DNA of 39,980 nucleotides from Chloroflexota bacterium (GTDB taxonomy: Bacteria; Chloroflexota; UBA11872; UBA12225): positions 1-39,980 of the forward strand of contig JAUJOR010000013.1 in assembly GCA_030447525.1 (NCBI GenBank). Reading direction: 5' to 3'. Positions within the stretch are counted from its first letter, which is position 1; every line of letters begins with the position of its first letter. Positions 8,897 to 18,171 of the stretch are shown in pieces. The translations under genes were made by a program, and so were the position numbers. The notes beneath the pieces were generated by a model, which saw only the letters and a program-made list of their open reading frames with translations, did not search any database and had not been told where the DNA came from.

Positions 8897-9574
8897 TCAC
8901 TCGTAGCCGGCGTCGGCCTGATCGCGCACGATGTGCCCCTGCTCGAGAGCGACGACGCGACGGCGCAGGGTGTTTACCAGTTCGCTATTGTGTGTGGCGA
9001 AGACGATGGTCGTCCCCAGGGCGTTGATCCGCACCAGGAGCTGTACCGTCTGCGCGGCGGTGGCCGGGTCGAGGTTCCCGGTCGGCTCGTCGGCGACGAT
9101 CACCGCCGGCCGGCGCGCCAGCGCTCGGGCAATCGCCACGCGCTGCTGCTCCCCGCCCGATAGGCGATCCGGGAAGCGGTCGGCCTGCTCCGCCAGCCCC
9201 ACCAGCTCCAGGGTAGAGGGCACCACCTGCTGGACATCCTGTCTCGAGTAGCCGGATACCTCCAGGGCGAAGGCCACGTTCTCAAAAACGGTCTTCTGTG
9301 GCAAGAGCTTAAAGTCCTGGAAGATGACGCTCACCTTCCGCCGCAGCTGCGGCACGTCGCGGCGCCGTAGGCGGGCCAGGTCCTGCCCATCTACAAAAAC
9401 GCGCCCGCTGGTAGGAAGTTCCTCGCGGATCAGCAGGCGGATAAACGTGCTCTTCCCTGCCCCGCTGGGCCCCACGAGAAACACGAAGTCCCGCTCGGGG
9501 ATCTGAAGGCTGACGCCCGCCAGCGCCTGCACGCCATTGGGATATTCCTTGCAGACGTTATGCAGCACAATCAT
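8897..9574 (-). CDS. ftsE: Cell-division ATP-binding protein FtsE
   Basis: A 225-residue ABC ATPase of the usual FtsE length when started at the ATG at 9574 (MIVLHNVCKEYPNG). The longer upstream frame is not protein-like. Walker A is GPSGAGKS (35-42). The protein also has FQDFKLLP, signature LSGGEQQRVAIARAL, Walker B VIVADEPTGNLDP and ATHNSE. It precedes ftsX by 127 nt and follows prfB by 100 nt, matching the prfB-ftsE-ftsX order known from Firmicutes. The ATPase couples through FtsX to a peptidoglycan hydrolase. Confidence 0.95.
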   Translation of the reverse strand: MIVLHNVCKEYPNGVQALAGVSLQIPERDFVFLVGPSGAGKSTFIRLLIREELPTSGRVFVDGQDLARLRRRDVPQLRRKVSVIFQDFKLLPQKTVFENVAFALEVSGYSRQDVQQVVPSTLELVGLAEQADRFPDRLSGGEQQRVAIARALARRPAVIVADEPTGNLDPATAAQTVQLLVRINALGTTIVFATHNSELVNTLRRRVVALEQGHIVRDQADAGYE

Positions 9575-9623
9575 CGTTCCGCGAGGGACGTATTGTACCC
9601 GTCTGGTCGCGGCCGGCGCCGCA

Positions 9624-9645
9624 CGGCAGGATGCCCCTCCTGCCG
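9624..9645. terminator. Hairpin between prfB and ftsE, possible weak terminator
   Basis: A perfect 8-bp stem (CGGCAGGA / TCCTGCCG) with a 6-base loop lies between the prfB stop and the ftsE start. No T-tract follows on the minus strand, so it may attenuate or stabilise message rather than terminate fully. Confidence 0.35.
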
Positions 9646-9674
9646 GCGCGAGCGGGCGCGGCCGGAGCGGGCGT

Positions 9675-10785
9675 CTACGAGCCGATCTGGCTGTAGAGCC
9701 AGGCGCGCATAAAGTCGTCCAGGGCGCCGTCCAGCACCGCCTGGGTGTTACTCGTCTCACACCCCGTGCGGGCGTCCTTGACCATCGTGTATGGGTGCAG
9801 GACGTAGGAGCGGATGGAGTTGCCGAACCCGGCGCCGACGTGCTCCCCCTTCAGACGACGCTGCTCCGTCTCCACTTCGGTCAGGCGCCGTTCCAGCAGC
9901 TTGGAGCGTAGGATACGCATCGCCACCTCCCGATTCTGAGACTGCGATCGCTCGTTCTGGCAGGTGACGACGATTCCCGTTGGCTTGTGCGTCAAGCGCA
10001 CGGCGGAGGACGTCTTGTTGACGTGCTGGCCCCCGGCGCCGGAGGAGCGGTAGACGTCCATCTCCACGTCGTCCGGGTTGACTTCTACGTCCATATCCCG
10101 CTCCACCACCGGCAGCACCTCTACCAGGGCGAAGGAGGTGTGCCGGCGTTTGGCCGAGTCGTAGGGGGAGATGCGCACCAATCGATGCCCCCCTCGCTCG
10201 CTCTTGAGATAGCCGTAGGCATACTCCCCGGTGATCTGCACCGTAGCGCTCTTGATACCCGCCTCTTCCCCCGGCGTCAAATCAAGCACCTCGGACTTGA
10301 AGCCCCGCTTTTCCGCCCAGCGGAGGTACATCCGCAGGAGCATCTCCGCCCAGTCCTGGGACTCCGTACCACCCTCGCTGGCATGGATGGCCACCAGGGC
10401 GTCGTTGGCGTCGTACCCGCCGCTCAGGGCGAGCTGGAATTCCAGCTCGGTGACGTGCGCCACAGCACGTTGGAACTCTCCTTCCACCTCGGACATCGCC
10501 CCCGCGTCCCCCTCGGCCTCGGCCAGCTCGTGCAGGGTGGCGATGTCCTCGACCTCGCGGGTAAGGGTATCCCACGTGTCTACCACCCGGCGCAGCCCGT
10601 TGAGCTGGCGCACCACGGCCTGGGCGGCCGGCGGGTCGGCCCAAAAATCCCCTGCCTGCGCTAGCCCCTCCAGGTGCTCGATCTCCGCTCGCTTGCCGGC
10701 GACGTCAAAGACGCCCTCGGAAGCGCTGGATCTTCTCGGTCAGCTCGGCTAGCTGGGCCTTGAGGTCTTCGGTGTTCCCGGCCAT
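9675..10785 (-). CDS. prfB: Peptide chain release factor 2, with programmed +1 frameshift
   Basis: The gene is two frames joined by +1 frameshifting. ATG at 10785 gives 26 codons (10785-10708) ending in CTT followed by the in-frame TGA at 10707-10705. The second frame runs from 10706 to 9675. The site reads CGAGGGCGTCTTTGAC: a Shine-Dalgarno-like AGGG, then CTT TGA C, the canonical autoregulatory RF2 shift site. The joined protein is 369 residues. GGQ is at 251-253, in the E. coli register. The stop-codon recognition tripeptide at 206-208 is SPY rather than the usual SPF. RF2 releases peptides at UGA and UAA. The gene is downstream of secA and upstream of ftsE. Confidence 0.96.
10698..10722 (-). 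promoter_or_regulatory. RF2 programmed frameshift site
   Basis: On the minus strand an AGGG element sits three bases before CTT-TGA-C. The internal Shine-Dalgarno plus the slow UGA codon is the established mechanism by which low RF2 favours the +1 shift and raises RF2 synthesis. Both parts are intact. Confidence 0.92.
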
Positions 10786-10918
10786 GGTCGTTGCCTTTCC
10801 CTCCCCAATGCTCCTGCTACCGCCCGGCCCCTGCCCGACAGGGGCCTCCCGGCGGGGCGCTCCCGGCGCCGGGGCGTGGTTGGCCCAGCTACAGGCGTAC
10901 CTGAGCCGGACGTGGCCC

Positions 10919-13912
10919 TCAGCGGTTCTTCGCCCGCTTGGCGGTCGCCTTTTCCAGGCGCCGCCGCTCGGCACGGCTGACGGCGCGCCCGCCCTGGATC
11001 GTGGGGCGTCCCGCGCCGTTGCTGTCTGCCTCCCCCTGCGTCTGTCGATTCGTGAACAGGCGCCGGGCCGGGGCCGCCGGGCGTCGTGGCTGGGCCGCGC
11101 TGGGGGATGGCGCCGGCGTTGTACCGGCGCCGGCGGCGCCCGCCAGGGCACCGTCGACCTCCACTACCCCATCCGTCTCGGCGGTAGCGGCTACAGGGGC
11201 CCCCAATGTGGCGGGCATGGGGGGCATGCCCGCCATCGGCTGGGCGATGAACTGGATGCGGAAGATGGCGTTGGCCAGGCTGGTCTGGATGTCTGCCAGG
11301 AGGTTCTGGAACATGCGGTAGGCCTCGCCCTTGTACTCCGTCAGCGGGTCGCGCTGGCCGACGGCCCGCAGACCAATCCCGGCGATCATGTCGTCAATCG
11401 CCGTGAGGTGCTCCACCCACAGGCTATCGATGATCCGCAGGAGCGTCCCCCGGGCGGCGAACTGCATCAGCTCCGGCGTGTACTCCCGCTCCTTGGCCTC
11501 GTACAGCTCCACCGACCAGCCGTAGACGGTCTCCTGCAGCCCCTCCCGGTCCAGCCCGTCCAGCTCCTCCGGGCCGTGCTCCAGCTCGGTGCCGAACATG
11601 GAGGTGACGGCGGCGTAGAGCCCGTCCAGGTCCCACTCCTCCGGGCGGGGGGCGTCCGTGTGCTGGGTCACCAGCCGCTCCACCTGTCCCCGTACGATGT
11701 CGAGGACAATCGGCTTGATGTCCTCGGCTTCCATAATCTTGCGCCGCTGGCCGTAGATGACCTCGCGCTGCTTGTTCATCACGTCGTCGTACTCGACGGT
11801 GTGCTTGCGCACGTCGAAGTTGTAGCCCTCTACTTTCTGCTGGGCCTGCTCGATCGACCGCGAGACGATGGCATGCTCGATGGGCTGATCATCCTCCAGC
11901 CCCAGCCGGTCCATCAGCCCGGCGATGCGGTCTGACCCGAAGCGACGCATCAGGTCGTCCTCCAGGGACAGGTAAAAGCGGGATGACCCCGGGTCACCCT
12001 GGCGCCCGGCACGTCCGCGGAGCTGGTTATCGATGCGCCGGGACTCGTGGCGCTCGGAGGCGATGATGTGCAGCCCGCCGAGCTCACGGACAACATCGGC
12101 CTCCTCGGGGACCGGCGGGCTGCCTCCCAGGATGATGTCTGTCCCCCGCCCGGCCATGTTGGTGGCGATGGTCACGGCCCCTTTACGCCCGGCCTGGGCG
12201 ACGATGGAGGCCTCCTGCTCGTGGTACTTGGCGTTGAGTACCTGGTGCGGTATGCCCCGCTGGCGCAGCATGGTGCTCAGTCGCTCGGACTTCTCCACCG
12301 AGGTCGTCCCCACCAGCACCGGCCGGCCGGCCTCATGCAACTCCTCGATCTCGTCGACGATGGCCTCCTGCTTGGCCGCCTCGTTCTTGTAGATCAGGTC
12401 GGCGGCGTCCTGCCGCACCATGGGCCGGTTGGTGGGCACCACCACCACGTCCAGGTTGTAGATCTTGCGGAACTCCTCCGCCTCGGTCGCCGCCGTGCCG
12501 GTCATGCCGGCCAGCTTCTCGTACAGCCGGAAGTAATTCTGGAAGGTGATGGTGGCGTAGGTCAGGTTCTCCCGCTGGACGCGCACCCGCTCCTTGGCCT
12601 CGATGGCCTGGTGCAGCCCTTCCGAGTAGCGCCGGCCGAACATCAGCCGCCCGGTGAATTCGTCCACGATCACCACGTCGGCGTCGGGGGCGAACTCCCC
12701 TGCAGAGAGGACTCGACCGTCCTTGACCAGGACGTAGTCACGGTCTCGCCGGAAGATCACCTTGGCCTTCAGGGCCTGCTCTAGATAGTGGACGAGGTGG
12801 TAGTTCTGCTCGCCGTAGATATTGTCCACCCCGGCCAGGCGTTCTACCTTCTCGATGCCCTCGTCGGTCAGCATGACCGAACGCATCTTGAGATCTACGG
12901 TGTGGTCTTCTTCTTCCTCGAGGTGGGTAACGATCTCGGCGAACTTGTAGTACGTGTCCGGGGGCTCCTCTGCCGGCCCGGAGATGATCAGCGGCGTGCG
13001 AGCTTCGTCGATCAGGATGCTGTCCACTTCGTCCACGATGGCGAAGTAGGGCTTCCGCTGGCGCAGGCCGGCCAGATCCATCTCCATGTTGTCACGCAGA
13101 TAGTCGAAGCCGAACTCGTTGTTCGTCCCGTAGGTGATGTCGGCGCGGTAGGCCTGCTGCCGCGTCGCCGGCCGCCAGTGCATCAGGCGCTCGTCCCCAT
13201 GGTCGACCGACTCCCTGTACTCGGGGTCGTAGATCCCGGCGAACTGGTCGGGATGGGAGCAGATCACGCCAACGCTGACCCCCAGGGCGTGGTAGACCGG
13301 CCCCATCCAGCCCCCGCCGACGCGAGACAGGTAGTCGTTAGGGGTCACCAGGTGAGCCCCGCGGCCGAGCAAGGAGTTGAGGTACAGGGGCAAGCTGGCC
13401 ACCAGGGTCTTGCCCTCGCCGGTCTTCATCTCGGCAATCTTGCCGCTGTGCAAGACCATGCCGCCGATCAGCTGGACGTCGAAGTGGCGCAGCCCGATGG
13501 TGCGCCGAGACGCCTCACGCACGGCGGCGAACGCCTCCGGGAGGATGTCGTCCAGGCTCTCCCGGCTACCCCGCCGGGAGCCGAGCCGGGAGCCATCCTG
13601 GCGTTCCTGGGGGACGTCCCGCCCGTTCTTTGCCGCCCCCAGTAGCGCCCCATCACCTGGAGACGCCGTCCCGTTCACCCCTACCCCGTTTGCCCCTGCC
13701 CCGGCATCCCCCGCGGCCTCAGAGTAGGGCGAGCTCCCGTCCGCCGCCACTCCCAGGCGCCGCCGGAACTCGGCCGTCTTGGCCCGCAGCTCGTCGTCGC
13801 CGAGGCGCTGAAACTCCGGCTCCAGGGCGTTGATCCGCTCCACCACGGGCCACAGGCGCCGGACGTCCCGGTCGCCACCGCCCGTTATCACTCTTGTCAG
13901 CCAGCCAATCAT
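10919..13912 (-). CDS. secA: Protein translocase ATPase SecA
   Basis: A 997-residue SecA. The Walker A motif MKTGEGKT is at 162-169. Also visible are [51 protein letters not shown], the NBD2 segment [13 protein letters not shown] and the helicase motif [17 protein letters not shown] low-complexity insertion of about 60 residues, rich in Gly/Ala/Ser, lies at about 56-118 within the first part of NBD1, where most SecAs have a short connection. The C-terminus is basic ([10 protein letters not shown]) and lacks the zinc-binding SEC-C motif. SecA drives export through SecYEG. It is the first gene of the minus-strand block, with prfB 133 nt downstream. Confidence 0.96.
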   Translation of the reverse strand: MIGWLTRVITGGGDRDVRRLWPVVERINALEPEFQRLGDDELRAKTAEFRRRLGVAADGSSPYSEAAGDAGAGANGVGVNGTASPGDGALLGAAKNGRDVPQERQDGSRLGSRRGSRESLDDILPEAFAAVREASRRTIGLRHFDVQLIGGMVLHSGKIAEMKTGEGKTLVASLPLYLNSLLGRGAHLVTPNDYLSRVGGGWMGPVYHALGVSVGVICSHPDQFAGIYDPEYRESVDHGDERLMHWRPATRQQAYRADITYGTNNEFGFDYLRDNMEMDLAGLRQRKPYFAIVDEVDSILIDEARTPLIISGPAEEPPDTYYKFAEIVTHLEEEEDHTVDLKMRSVMLTDEGIEKVERLAGVDNIYGEQNYHLVHYLEQALKAKVIFRRDRDYVLVKDGRVLSAGEFAPDADVVIVDEFTGRLMFGRRYSEGLHQAIEAKERVRVQRENLTYATITFQNYFRLYEKLAGMTGTAATEAEEFRKIYNLDVVVVPTNRPMVRQDAADLIYKNEAAKQEAIVDEIEELHEAGRPVLVGTTSVEKSERLSTMLRQRGIPHQVLNAKYHEQEASIVAQAGRKGAVTIATNMAGRGTDIILGGSPPVPEEADVVRELGGLHIIASERHESRRIDNQLRGRAGRQGDPGSSRFYLSLEDDLMRRFGSDRIAGLMDRLGLEDDQPIEHAIVSRSIEQAQQKVEGYNFDVRKHTVEYDDVMNKQREVIYGQRRKIMEAEDIKPIVLDIVRGQVERLVTQHTDAPRPEEWDLDGLYAAVTSMFGTELEHGPEELDGLDREGLQETVYGWSVELYEAKEREYTPELMQFAARGTLLRIIDSLWVEHLTAIDDMIAGIGLRAVGQRDPLTEYKGEAYRMFQNLLADIQTSLANAIFRIQFIAQPMAGMPPMPATLGAPVAATAETDGVVEVDGALAGAAGAGTTPAPSPSAAQPRRPAAPARRLFTNRQTQGEADSNGAGRPTIQGGRAVSRAERRRLEKATAKRAKNR

Positions 13913-14143
13913 GTCGTCCGCTCTCAGATGGCAGTATGCCGCCGGCAGTTTTCCGCCGGCATCAGCCAGCCGGTCTTCCCGCCGGCGAATGGCCCGGCGT
14001 CGCCGCGACCCCCAGTGGGCGTCGTGACCGCTTGCCTCTTGCGTGCTACCTTACCGGTTAGGAACAGCTCCATCGTGCCGCCGGCCGGGCGCTACGGTGC
14101 TCCGAGTTCATGGGCTGCTGCCCCGCCGGGCCCAAGAGACTGC

Positions 14144-14809
14144 TTATCTAATAGTACGCAGGACGGCGGCGACCTTGCCCAGAATCGCCAGGCGAGGGTC
14201 GCCCCGTCGTACGACGATGGCGGGGTAGGCCGGATTTTCCGCCTCCAGGCGGATAGCGTCCCCGGCGGGGACGAAGCGCTTCACTGTGGTCTCTTCGTCC
14301 AGCAGGGCGACGACGATATCCCGGGGCTGCGCCGTGGATTGCTGGCGGACAAACACGTAGTCCCCGTCCAGGATCCCGGCGTCACGCATGCTGTCGCCCT
14401 GGACACAGAGGGCAAACACGTTCCCTTCGCGGATGATCGAGCTGTCCACCGCCAGGTGTCCGTCAATGTTCTGCTCCGCCAGCACCGGCCGGCCGGCGGC
14501 CACCCGTCCCAGCACCGGCACGTGGCTGACCGCCCGCGGCTGCACCACGGGCGTTTCCGCCACCGCCGCCTCCGCCACATCGCCGGCGTGGAGCACGCGG
14601 ATGCCCCGCGCGCTCCGCTCGTCACGCTGGATGTACCCCTTGTCGATCAAGGCCTGCAGGTGGTCACGCACCCCATTGGTGGAGGCGATCCCGAGCTCCT
14701 GGCCGATCTCCCGCAGCGTCGGCGGGCGCCCCTCCTCCGAGATCCGCGCCCCGATCACCGCCAGGACGTGGCGCTGACGCTCGGTTAACGGTCGCTCCCC
14801 GCCCACCAT
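14144..14809 (-). CDS. lexA: LexA SOS repressor
   Basis: 221 residues from the ATG at 14809, preceded by a GGGGGTG ribosome site. The longer frame upstream is not conserved-looking. The winged-helix DNA-binding domain is at 1-70 (LTERQRHVLAVI, PPTLREIGQELGIAS). The autocleavage site is Ala105-Gly106 (RVAAGRP). The S24 serine is Ser140 (QGDSM) and the lysine is Lys177 (TTVKRF), so the protein should be a self-cleaving repressor of DNA-damage genes. The promoter upstream carries a candidate LexA site (see the entry at 14976-15005). It lies downstream of the dnaB/GT-A-like gene pair and has its own promoter. Confidence 0.95.
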   Translation of the reverse strand: MVGGERPLTERQRHVLAVIGARISEEGRPPTLREIGQELGIASTNGVRDHLQALIDKGYIQRDERSARGIRVLHAGDVAEAAVAETPVVQPRAVSHVPVLGRVAAGRPVLAEQNIDGHLAVDSSIIREGNVFALCVQGDSMRDAGILDGDYVFVRQQSTAQPRDIVVALLDEETTVKRFVPAGDAIRLEAENPAYPAIVVRRGDPRLAILGKVAAVLRTIR

Positions 14810-14975
14810 GCTGCACCCCCCGGAGCGTTCTCTTGACCGGCGCAGCGCACCGGCCGTCGTTGCCTCGCCGGGACGGCGTCGCCCCGCCCGTTCCGGCCGC
14901 GCCCTCATCGGGCCCGTGCCCGGCACGAGTCGCCAAGGCCGCCGGCAGACCGGCAAAGGCCCTCCGTCCAGCTCC

Positions 14976-15005
14976 AGTCTACTGCTATTTTGTTCAGCCT
15001 GTCAA
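14976..15005 (-). promoter_or_regulatory. lexA promoter with CTG-N10-CAG candidate SOS box
   Basis: Minus strand: -35 TTGACA (15005-15000, perfect), an 18-bp spacer, -10 TAGACT (14981-14976). The spacer contains CTGAACAAAATAGCAG (14997-14982), which fits the CTG-N10-CAG frame of the E. coli LexA box and would block RNA polymerase if bound. The leader to the lexA ATG is about 160 nt. The LexA-binding consensus of this lineage is unknown to me, so the box is an inference. Confidence 0.5.
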
Positions 15006-16147
15006 TGCCCGGTCAGCAGCCCGGCGTCGGCCCGGTTCCACGCCTCCTGGGCCAGCGCCCACAGCCCCCCGGCTACCACGTTATGCCCGCCCAGGATCAC
15101 CGGGATGGGACAGTCCAAGGCGGCCTGCGTAAACGACCGTGCCGTCGCGTGCCCGATGGCCGTGACGTCTCCCAGGTCGGAGGCGAATCGATCGGCGGCG
15201 CTCAGGCGGAGGTGCAGGTGATGGAACACCACCCGAGTGTCGAAGAACACGGCCTGCGACAGTCCGGCCAGATTCTCGAAGAGGCGCCGCGGCCCGACCG
15301 TCTCCAGGAGATACCCCACCAGGGAACGCACCTCGCCGCGCCCTTCCCGGCCGGTGGCTTTCATCCCCCGCTCCTCGACGTACAGGCGCTTGGGGCCGGG
15401 AATCAGGTCAGATGGCACCTTGCCCCAAATGTCGGTCGCCACCCGGCCGATCAGGGCCACCTCGTCCCGCCGCCCGACCAGCACCGGCAGTGCCGCCTCC
15501 AGCCGCCCGGTGTCCAGCGGGGTCCCCTCCAGGAAGCGCCGGGCGTGCCCCTTGGTCTGCCCCAGGACCTTGAGGATCGCCAGGTCGGCAGGAGTGTCCA
15601 GGTTGAAGGCGTGCTCCAGCGCCGGCTCGAGCGACTCCGCGGACAAGCCACCAAAGTGTGACAGCAAAAAAGGAATGCTGTTGTCCTGGTCTCCGGGGAG
15701 GTCGATGCGTAGGAGGGCCTCCGGCGGGGTGACGCCGAAGAAGTCCGCCGAGCGGACGTTGTTGGCGATCACCGTTCGCTCGGCGGCCAGCAAGCGCCCG
15801 CACAGCCCCTCCAGGGAGCGCTGCCCCAGCAGAGGCGCGCTCCCGGAGCCGAAGTACAACGGGCGGCGCATCCCATGTCGCGCCACCGTCTCCTGCAGGC
15901 GCCGGCCGAAGTGGAAGGCCTTGCCGGGCTCGTCCCGCTCCACTCTGACGCCGGGGTGGCCTTGCAGCGCAGTGGCCAGGTCCAGGGCCCCGGTGACCAC
16001 CACGACCCGCCCCACCAGCGGGCATTCCAGGGCCATCTCTACCAGGTCAAGGGCGGCGGCCGTCTGGGCGCCAGCCATCAGCCGCTCCGGGGCCGACGCC
16101 CCGCCGGGTGCGGCAAAGACGATCACGTCCACCTGCCCTTCGCTCAC
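15002..16147 (-). CDS. Uncharacterised GT-A/NTP-transferase-like protein
   Basis: A 381-residue soluble protein with no membrane segment. The N-terminal half alternates beta strands and helices in the way of GT-A-fold nucleotidyltransferases: VIVFAAPGG at the start, VVVVTGA, and DEPGKAFHFGRRLQE followed by RRPLYFGSGSAPLL. This resembles the MobA/CofC-type superfamily, but no full signature motif is present and I do not recognise a characterised family. The C-terminal half contains GHNVVAGGLWALAQEAWNRA. It starts with GTG 21 nt after dnaB and ends within the lexA promoter, so it is co-transcribed with rplI-dnaB. Substrate unknown. Confidence 0.7.
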   Translation of the reverse strand: MSEGQVDVIVFAAPGGASAPERLMAGAQTAAALDLVEMALECPLVGRVVVVTGALDLATALQGHPGVRVERDEPGKAFHFGRRLQETVARHGMRRPLYFGSGSAPLLGQRSLEGLCGRLLAAERTVIANNVRSADFFGVTPPEALLRIDLPGDQDNSIPFLLSHFGGLSAESLEPALEHAFNLDTPADLAILKVLGQTKGHARRFLEGTPLDTGRLEAALPVLVGRRDEVALIGRVATDIWGKVPSDLIPGPKRLYVEERGMKATGREGRGEVRSLVGYLLETVGPRRLFENLAGLSQAVFFDTRVVFHHLHLRLSAADRFASDLGDVTAIGHATARSFTQAALDCPIPVILGGHNVVAGGLWALAQEAWNRADAGLLTGH

Positions 16148-16168
16148 CCGGGCCCCGAACTTTCTGGC

Positions 16169-17503
16169 TTAGCGCGTCGACGAGTAGCGCTGCTCCAGGT
16201 CGCCGAACTTGGTCTGCTGCCCGAAGAACCTGAGCTCGATGTCCGCCAGGGGGCCGTTCCGGTGCTTGGCCACGATGACGTCGGCGATCCCCTTGCGCGT
16301 CGACTCCCGGTCGTACTGCTCTTCACGGTAGATGAACATCACGATGTCGGCGTCCTGCTCGATAGAACCCGATTCTCGCAGGTCCGAGAGCTGGGGCCGG
16401 TTGCCGGGACGCTGTTCCACGGCGCGCGAGAGCTGGGAAGCGGCCATCACCGGTACGTTCAGTTCGCGGGCCAGGGCCTTGAGACCGCGGGAGATGTCGC
16501 CCACCTCCTGCACCCGGTTCTCGGTGCTACGTCCCTGCATCAGCTGCAGGTAATCCACAATGACGAAGCCCAGGTCGTGCTCGGCCTGCAGGCGGCGGGC
16601 CTTGGTGCGCAGCTCCATGATGGAGATGCCCGGGGTGTCGTCAATGTAGATGGGGGCTTCGGACAGCTCCCCAATGGCCTGGGCGATCTTGCCCCACTCG
16701 GCGTCTTCGATGTAGCCGGTGCGCAGGCGGTGGGAGTCGATCCCGGCCTCTGAGCAGATCAGGCGCTGCACGAGCTGGTCGCGCGACATCTCCAGGGAGA
16801 AGATACCCACCGTGATGTGATTCTTGAGCGCGGCGTGGGCGGCGATATTGAGGGCGAACGAGGTCTTGCCCATCCCCGGCCGGGCCGCCAGGATGATCAG
16901 GTCAGAGCGCTGCAGCCCGCCGGTCAGCTCGTCTAGCTTCTTGAACCCGCTGGGGACGCCAAAGGTCTTGCCCTTGTTCTGGTGGATGTGATCGATCTGA
17001 TCGAAGTAGTTCTCCAGCACCTGGGAGATGGGGACGAACTCCTGCGTCCGGCGGCGTTGGGTCAGGGCAAACAGGATCTGCTCCGCCTTGTCCACCGCCA
17101 GTTCGGCGTCGTGCTGGAGGTCATAGGCCACGCCGGCGATCTGGCCCCCGGCGCTGATCAGGCGCCGCAGGACGGCGCAGCGCTCCACGACGTGGCCGTA
17201 GTACTCGACGTTGACCGCCGTCGGCACCATGTTGATCAGCGACGTGAGATAGGCCGGCCCGCCGACTTGCTCCAGACGCCCGCGGCGCTCCAGCTCGTCG
17301 CACAAGAGGACGAAGTCCGCCGGCTCGCGACGCTCGAAGAGGTCGAGCGTGCCTTGATAGATGGTGCGGTGCGCCTCGCGGTAGAAGTCCTCCGGGCGTA
17401 AGAAACCCGCCACGCGCACGATGGCGTCACGGTCGATGAGGATGCTGCCGAGCACAGACTGCTCGGCCTCCACGTTCTGCGGTGGCAGCCGCTCTTCGGC
17501 CAT
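16169..17503 (-). CDS. dnaB: Replicative DNA helicase DnaB
   Basis: 444 residues, the normal length, with no intein. The N-terminal domain (about 1-100) starts with the typical PPQNVEAEQSVLGS. The RecA-like motor domain has Walker A ARPGMGKT (207-214), FSLEM, Walker B FVIVDYLQLM and the DnaB motif LSRAVEQRPGNRPQLSDLRESG. It ends with AKHRNGPLADIELRF. DnaB unwinds DNA at the replication fork and loads with DnaG. It follows rplI by 41 nt, a common bacterial pairing. Confidence 0.96.
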   Translation of the reverse strand: MAEERLPPQNVEAEQSVLGSILIDRDAIVRVAGFLRPEDFYREAHRTIYQGTLDLFERREPADFVLLCDELERRGRLEQVGGPAYLTSLINMVPTAVNVEYYGHVVERCAVLRRLISAGGQIAGVAYDLQHDAELAVDKAEQILFALTQRRRTQEFVPISQVLENYFDQIDHIHQNKGKTFGVPSGFKKLDELTGGLQRSDLIILAARPGMGKTSFALNIAAHAALKNHITVGIFSLEMSRDQLVQRLICSEAGIDSHRLRTGYIEDAEWGKIAQAIGELSEAPIYIDDTPGISIMELRTKARRLQAEHDLGFVIVDYLQLMQGRSTENRVQEVGDISRGLKALARELNVPVMAASQLSRAVEQRPGNRPQLSDLRESGSIEQDADIVMFIYREEQYDRESTRKGIADVIVAKHRNGPLADIELRFFGQQTKFGDLEQRYSSTR

Positions 17504-17544
17504 CGTCTCCCCTGTCGCCGGCCGCAGCGGCTGCCTGGACGTCG

Positions 17545-18057
17545 CTACACCGGAGCGCCGCTCTCCCCTGCTGCGGCCACGGCCACGGCGCCGGCGGCCC
17601 CCGCCGACCCGCCCTCTTCAACTACGCTGACCCGGAGCTTGGCCTGGACGTTGCCGCCGAGGCGTGCCGAAACCGGGTGCGTCCCCAGCGTCCGGATGGG
17701 GTCGGCCAGCTCCAGGTCGCGCCGGTCGATCTCGATCCCGTGCTGTTCTTTCAACGCAGCGGCCACGTCCTGGTTCGTCACCGACCCAAAGAGCCGCCCT
17801 TGCTCGCCGACGCGCGCCGGGACGGTCACGACCAGGGCTTCCAGGCGCGCGGCCAGCTGTTGCGCCGCCGTCAGGCGCCGGGCGTCCTCTTTCTCTCGCT
17901 GACGATGCAGCGCTTCCACGCGCTTCATCTGCCCCGGGGAGGCCTCCACCACCAGCCCGCGGCGCAAGAGGAAGTTGCGGGCGTACCCGGGGGACACTTC
18001 CTTCACGTCTCCGACGCGCCCCAGGTTTTCCACATCGGCAAGGAGAATCACTTTCAT
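17545..18057 (-). CDS. rplI: Ribosomal protein bL9
   Basis: 170 residues from the ATG at 18057 (MKVILLADVENLGRVGDVKEV). Upstream in-frame codons are not conserved. The N-terminal domain with GYARNFLLRRGLV, the connecting helix and the C-terminal domain (LFGSVTNQDVAAAL) are all complete. The last 25 residues or so are an Ala/Gly/Ser-rich tail beyond the usual length of about 148. It is a component of the large subunit near the L1 stalk. It precedes dnaB; the usual rpsF-ssb-rpsR genes are not adjacent here. Confidence 0.96.
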   Translation of the reverse strand: MKVILLADVENLGRVGDVKEVSPGYARNFLLRRGLVVEASPGQMKRVEALHRQREKEDARRLTAAQQLAARLEALVVTVPARVGEQGRLFGSVTNQDVAAALKEQHGIEIDRRDLELADPIRTLGTHPVSARLGGNVQAKLRVSVVEEGGSAGAAGAVAVAAAGESGAPV

Positions 18058-18171
18058 GGCCGGGGAAGTGTACCAGGAGGCACGGCCCACCCTGCCCGGG
18101 TGCGCAGGGGCAATCTAGGCTCGGGCCGCGCCTGGTTCCTGCCAGACGCGATCCGGATCACATTCGACCCG

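Noticed and set aside
10705..10707. In-frame TGA in prfB as a possible selenocysteine codon (selA is present)
   Set aside because: The context is the canonical CTT-TGA-C shift site with an AGGG upstream, and the +1 frame continues a normal RF2.
10760..13645. Long open frames on the plus strand opposite secA
   Set aside because: They are antisense shadows of a well-supported gene in GC-rich DNA, with no motifs of their own.
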